DNA of 64,000 nt from an uncultured Pelagibacteraceae bacterium (GTDB lineage: Bacteria > Pseudomonadota > Alphaproteobacteria > Pelagibacterales > Pelagibacteraceae). Shown one piece after another: positions 63,256 through 64,000 of the stretch; position 1 is the first letter of the stretch, and every line of letters starts with the position of its first letter. Made by a program: the position numbers and the translations under genes. A model generated the notes under the pieces. That model saw only the letters and a list, made by a program, of their open reading frames with translations, had not been told where the DNA came from and made no database searches. Location of the stretch: contig CACGEW010000005.1 of NCBI GenBank assembly GCA_902572345.1, positions 1 through 64,000 on the forward strand. The letters run 5' to 3'.

Positions 63256-64000
63256 AAATTTCTTTAATTTTTTTTAATGTAATGTTTCTTGCCCAAGTAT
63301 CAATTTCGTTGATTTGTTTAATATTTTTAGCAATTCTTATAGCATATTTTTTATAATTAACATCTTTAAGAATGCTCATAATGATTTTAAAAATACTTAA
63401 AAATGGTATCTTTTTAATGAGAAATTGATCAACTAATATTTCATTACTAGCATTGATAATAATTGGAGCAGATGGATGCTTATTTGCTTTTGCCTTAAGT
63501 TTTATAGCTGGAAATAATTTATGTGAGACTGGTTTAAAAATAAGATTTTCAGGGACAAAACTCTCCTGTTTTTTTGATTTATAAAATTCGCTGATATCTA
63601 AATTTCCATCAAATATAGCATTTACCAAAGGTATAGTCATAGACGTTTCATGATAAATAAATTTTTTAATTCCATTATTAAGCTCTATAATTGCATGTAC
63701 TAATGAGTTTGGGTGTATCAAAATATCAAGCTTATGATTTGGTAAATTAAAGAGTTTTTCAGCTTCAACAATTTCAAATATTTTATTCATTAAGGTTGAT
63801 GAGTCTATAGTGATTTTTTTTCCCATTTTCCATTTTGGATGTTTTAGAGCGTGTTTAGGTTCGATTTTATTAAATTGTTTTTTTTTATAATTTAAGAATG
63901 GTCCTCCTGATGCTGTAATATAAATTTTTTTAATAGAGGTCGGTTTAATGTCTTTTATTAATTTGGATATTGAATAATGTTCTGAGTCAATTGGAACTAT
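63248..64000 (-). CDS. dxr: 1-deoxy-D-xylulose 5-phosphate reductoisomerase, N-terminal part outside window
   Basis: The track starts at an internal Met (63826), but the frame stays open to the window edge, with typical Dxr sequence: IVPIDSEHYSISKL, ITASGGPFLNYKKK, HPKWKMGKKITIDSSTLMNKIFEIVEA. About 251 residues are visible; the NADPH-binding N-terminus lies outside. The PIDSEH and SGGPF motifs are substrate-binding parts. It makes MEP, upstream of IspDF, in isoprenoid synthesis. Confidence 0.96.
   Translation of the reverse strand: MVPIDSEHYSISKLIKDIKPTSIKKIYITASGGPFLNYKKKQFNKIEPKHALKHPKWKMGKKITIDSSTLMNKIFEIVEAEKLFNLPNHKLDILIHPNSLVHAIIELNNGIKKFIYHETSMTIPLVNAIFDGNLDISEFYKSKKQESFVPENLIFKPVSHKLFPAIKLKAKANKHPSAPIIINASNEILVDQFLIKKIPFLSIFKIIMSILKDVNYKKYAIRIAKNIKQINEIDTWARNITLKKIKEIYE

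Overview
The window reads as a chromosome segment of a SAR11-type alphaproteobacterium (Pelagibacterales, 'Candidatus Pelagibacter' or a close relative). The DNA is very A+T rich, proteins are rich in Lys, Asn and Ile, genes abut or overlap by a few bases, and no gene-free stretch reaches 300 bases. Gene content and order (AapJQMP, NtrYX-TrkA, tpiA-secG-pyrG-kdsA-eno, ppiD-trpEGDC-lexA-gltX, dxr-bamA-skp-lpxD-fabZ-lpxA-lpxI-lpxB) are alphaproteobacterial but trimmed. No transposase, phage gene, CRISPR array or rRNA was seen. Both edges cut genes: aapP at the left and dxr at the right.

Layout. 1-4070 (minus): polar amino-acid ABC transporter, with a hairpin between the binding-protein gene and the permeases and a 21-base palindrome in its leader. 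4240-11282 (minus): compact run GNAT, galE, DUF4956 membrane protein, CotH-like/beta-helix protein, VTC-domain protein, tartrate/D-malate-type dehydrogenase and zapE, starting 4 bases after a tRNA-Arg(UCU). 11382-15347 (minus): ferric-iron ABC importer under a promoter that carries two Fur-box-like sites. 15489-19214: a small membrane protein, a 2-keto-4-pentenoate hydratase-like enzyme, phosphofructokinase and, divergently, pyruvate kinase plus a 56-residue ORF. 19211-28784 (minus): gpsA and glpK, then a glycerol-type ABC transporter (glpV, glpS, glpT, glpP, glpQ, glpU) ending in gap. 28784-34714 (minus): ntrY, ntrX, trkA, trkH. 34763-36883 (plus): ispDF, pgpA, cinA. 36867-43638 (minus): tpiA, secG, pyrG, kdsA, eno, ftsB, lipA, COQ10-like and a small membrane protein. 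43702-51892 (plus): ppiD, trpEGDC, lexA with its own SOS box, gltX and a Cas4-like PD-(D/E)XK nuclease. 51905-54415: a serine hydrolase, a Pro-Glu-repeat membrane protein, exported MsrB and a 40-residue membrane ORF. 54398-64000 (minus): dxr, bamA, skp, lpxD, fabZ, lpxA, lpxI, a sugar-dehydrogenase-like protein, lpxB and an HDAC-like amidohydrolase.

How it works together. Glycerol imported by GlpVSTPQ(U) would be phosphorylated by GlpK, oxidised to DHAP by GpsA (no glpD is visible), isomerised by TpiA and passed through GAPDH, enolase and pyruvate kinase, all encoded here. With PFK this gives most of a lower Embden-Meyerhof route. The dxr-to-lpxB cluster serves outer-membrane biogenesis (isoprenoids, BAM complex, lipid A).

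Most interesting points: (1) the two glycerol-transporter ATPases have complementary defects, GlpS in Walker A and H-loop and GlpT in the signature motif, which predicts one working and one dead ATP site in a heterodimeric importer; (2) the VTC / CotH-like / DUF4956 / GalE cluster next to tRNA-Arg may be a surface-modification or phosphotransfer system of unknown function; (3) a stand-alone Cas4-like nuclease with four cluster-type cysteines; (4) a Pro-Glu spacer protein encoded by a hexanucleotide repeat; (5) several cis elements that can be read directly (Fur boxes, SOS box, two post-binding-protein hairpins, a probably leaderless pyrG).
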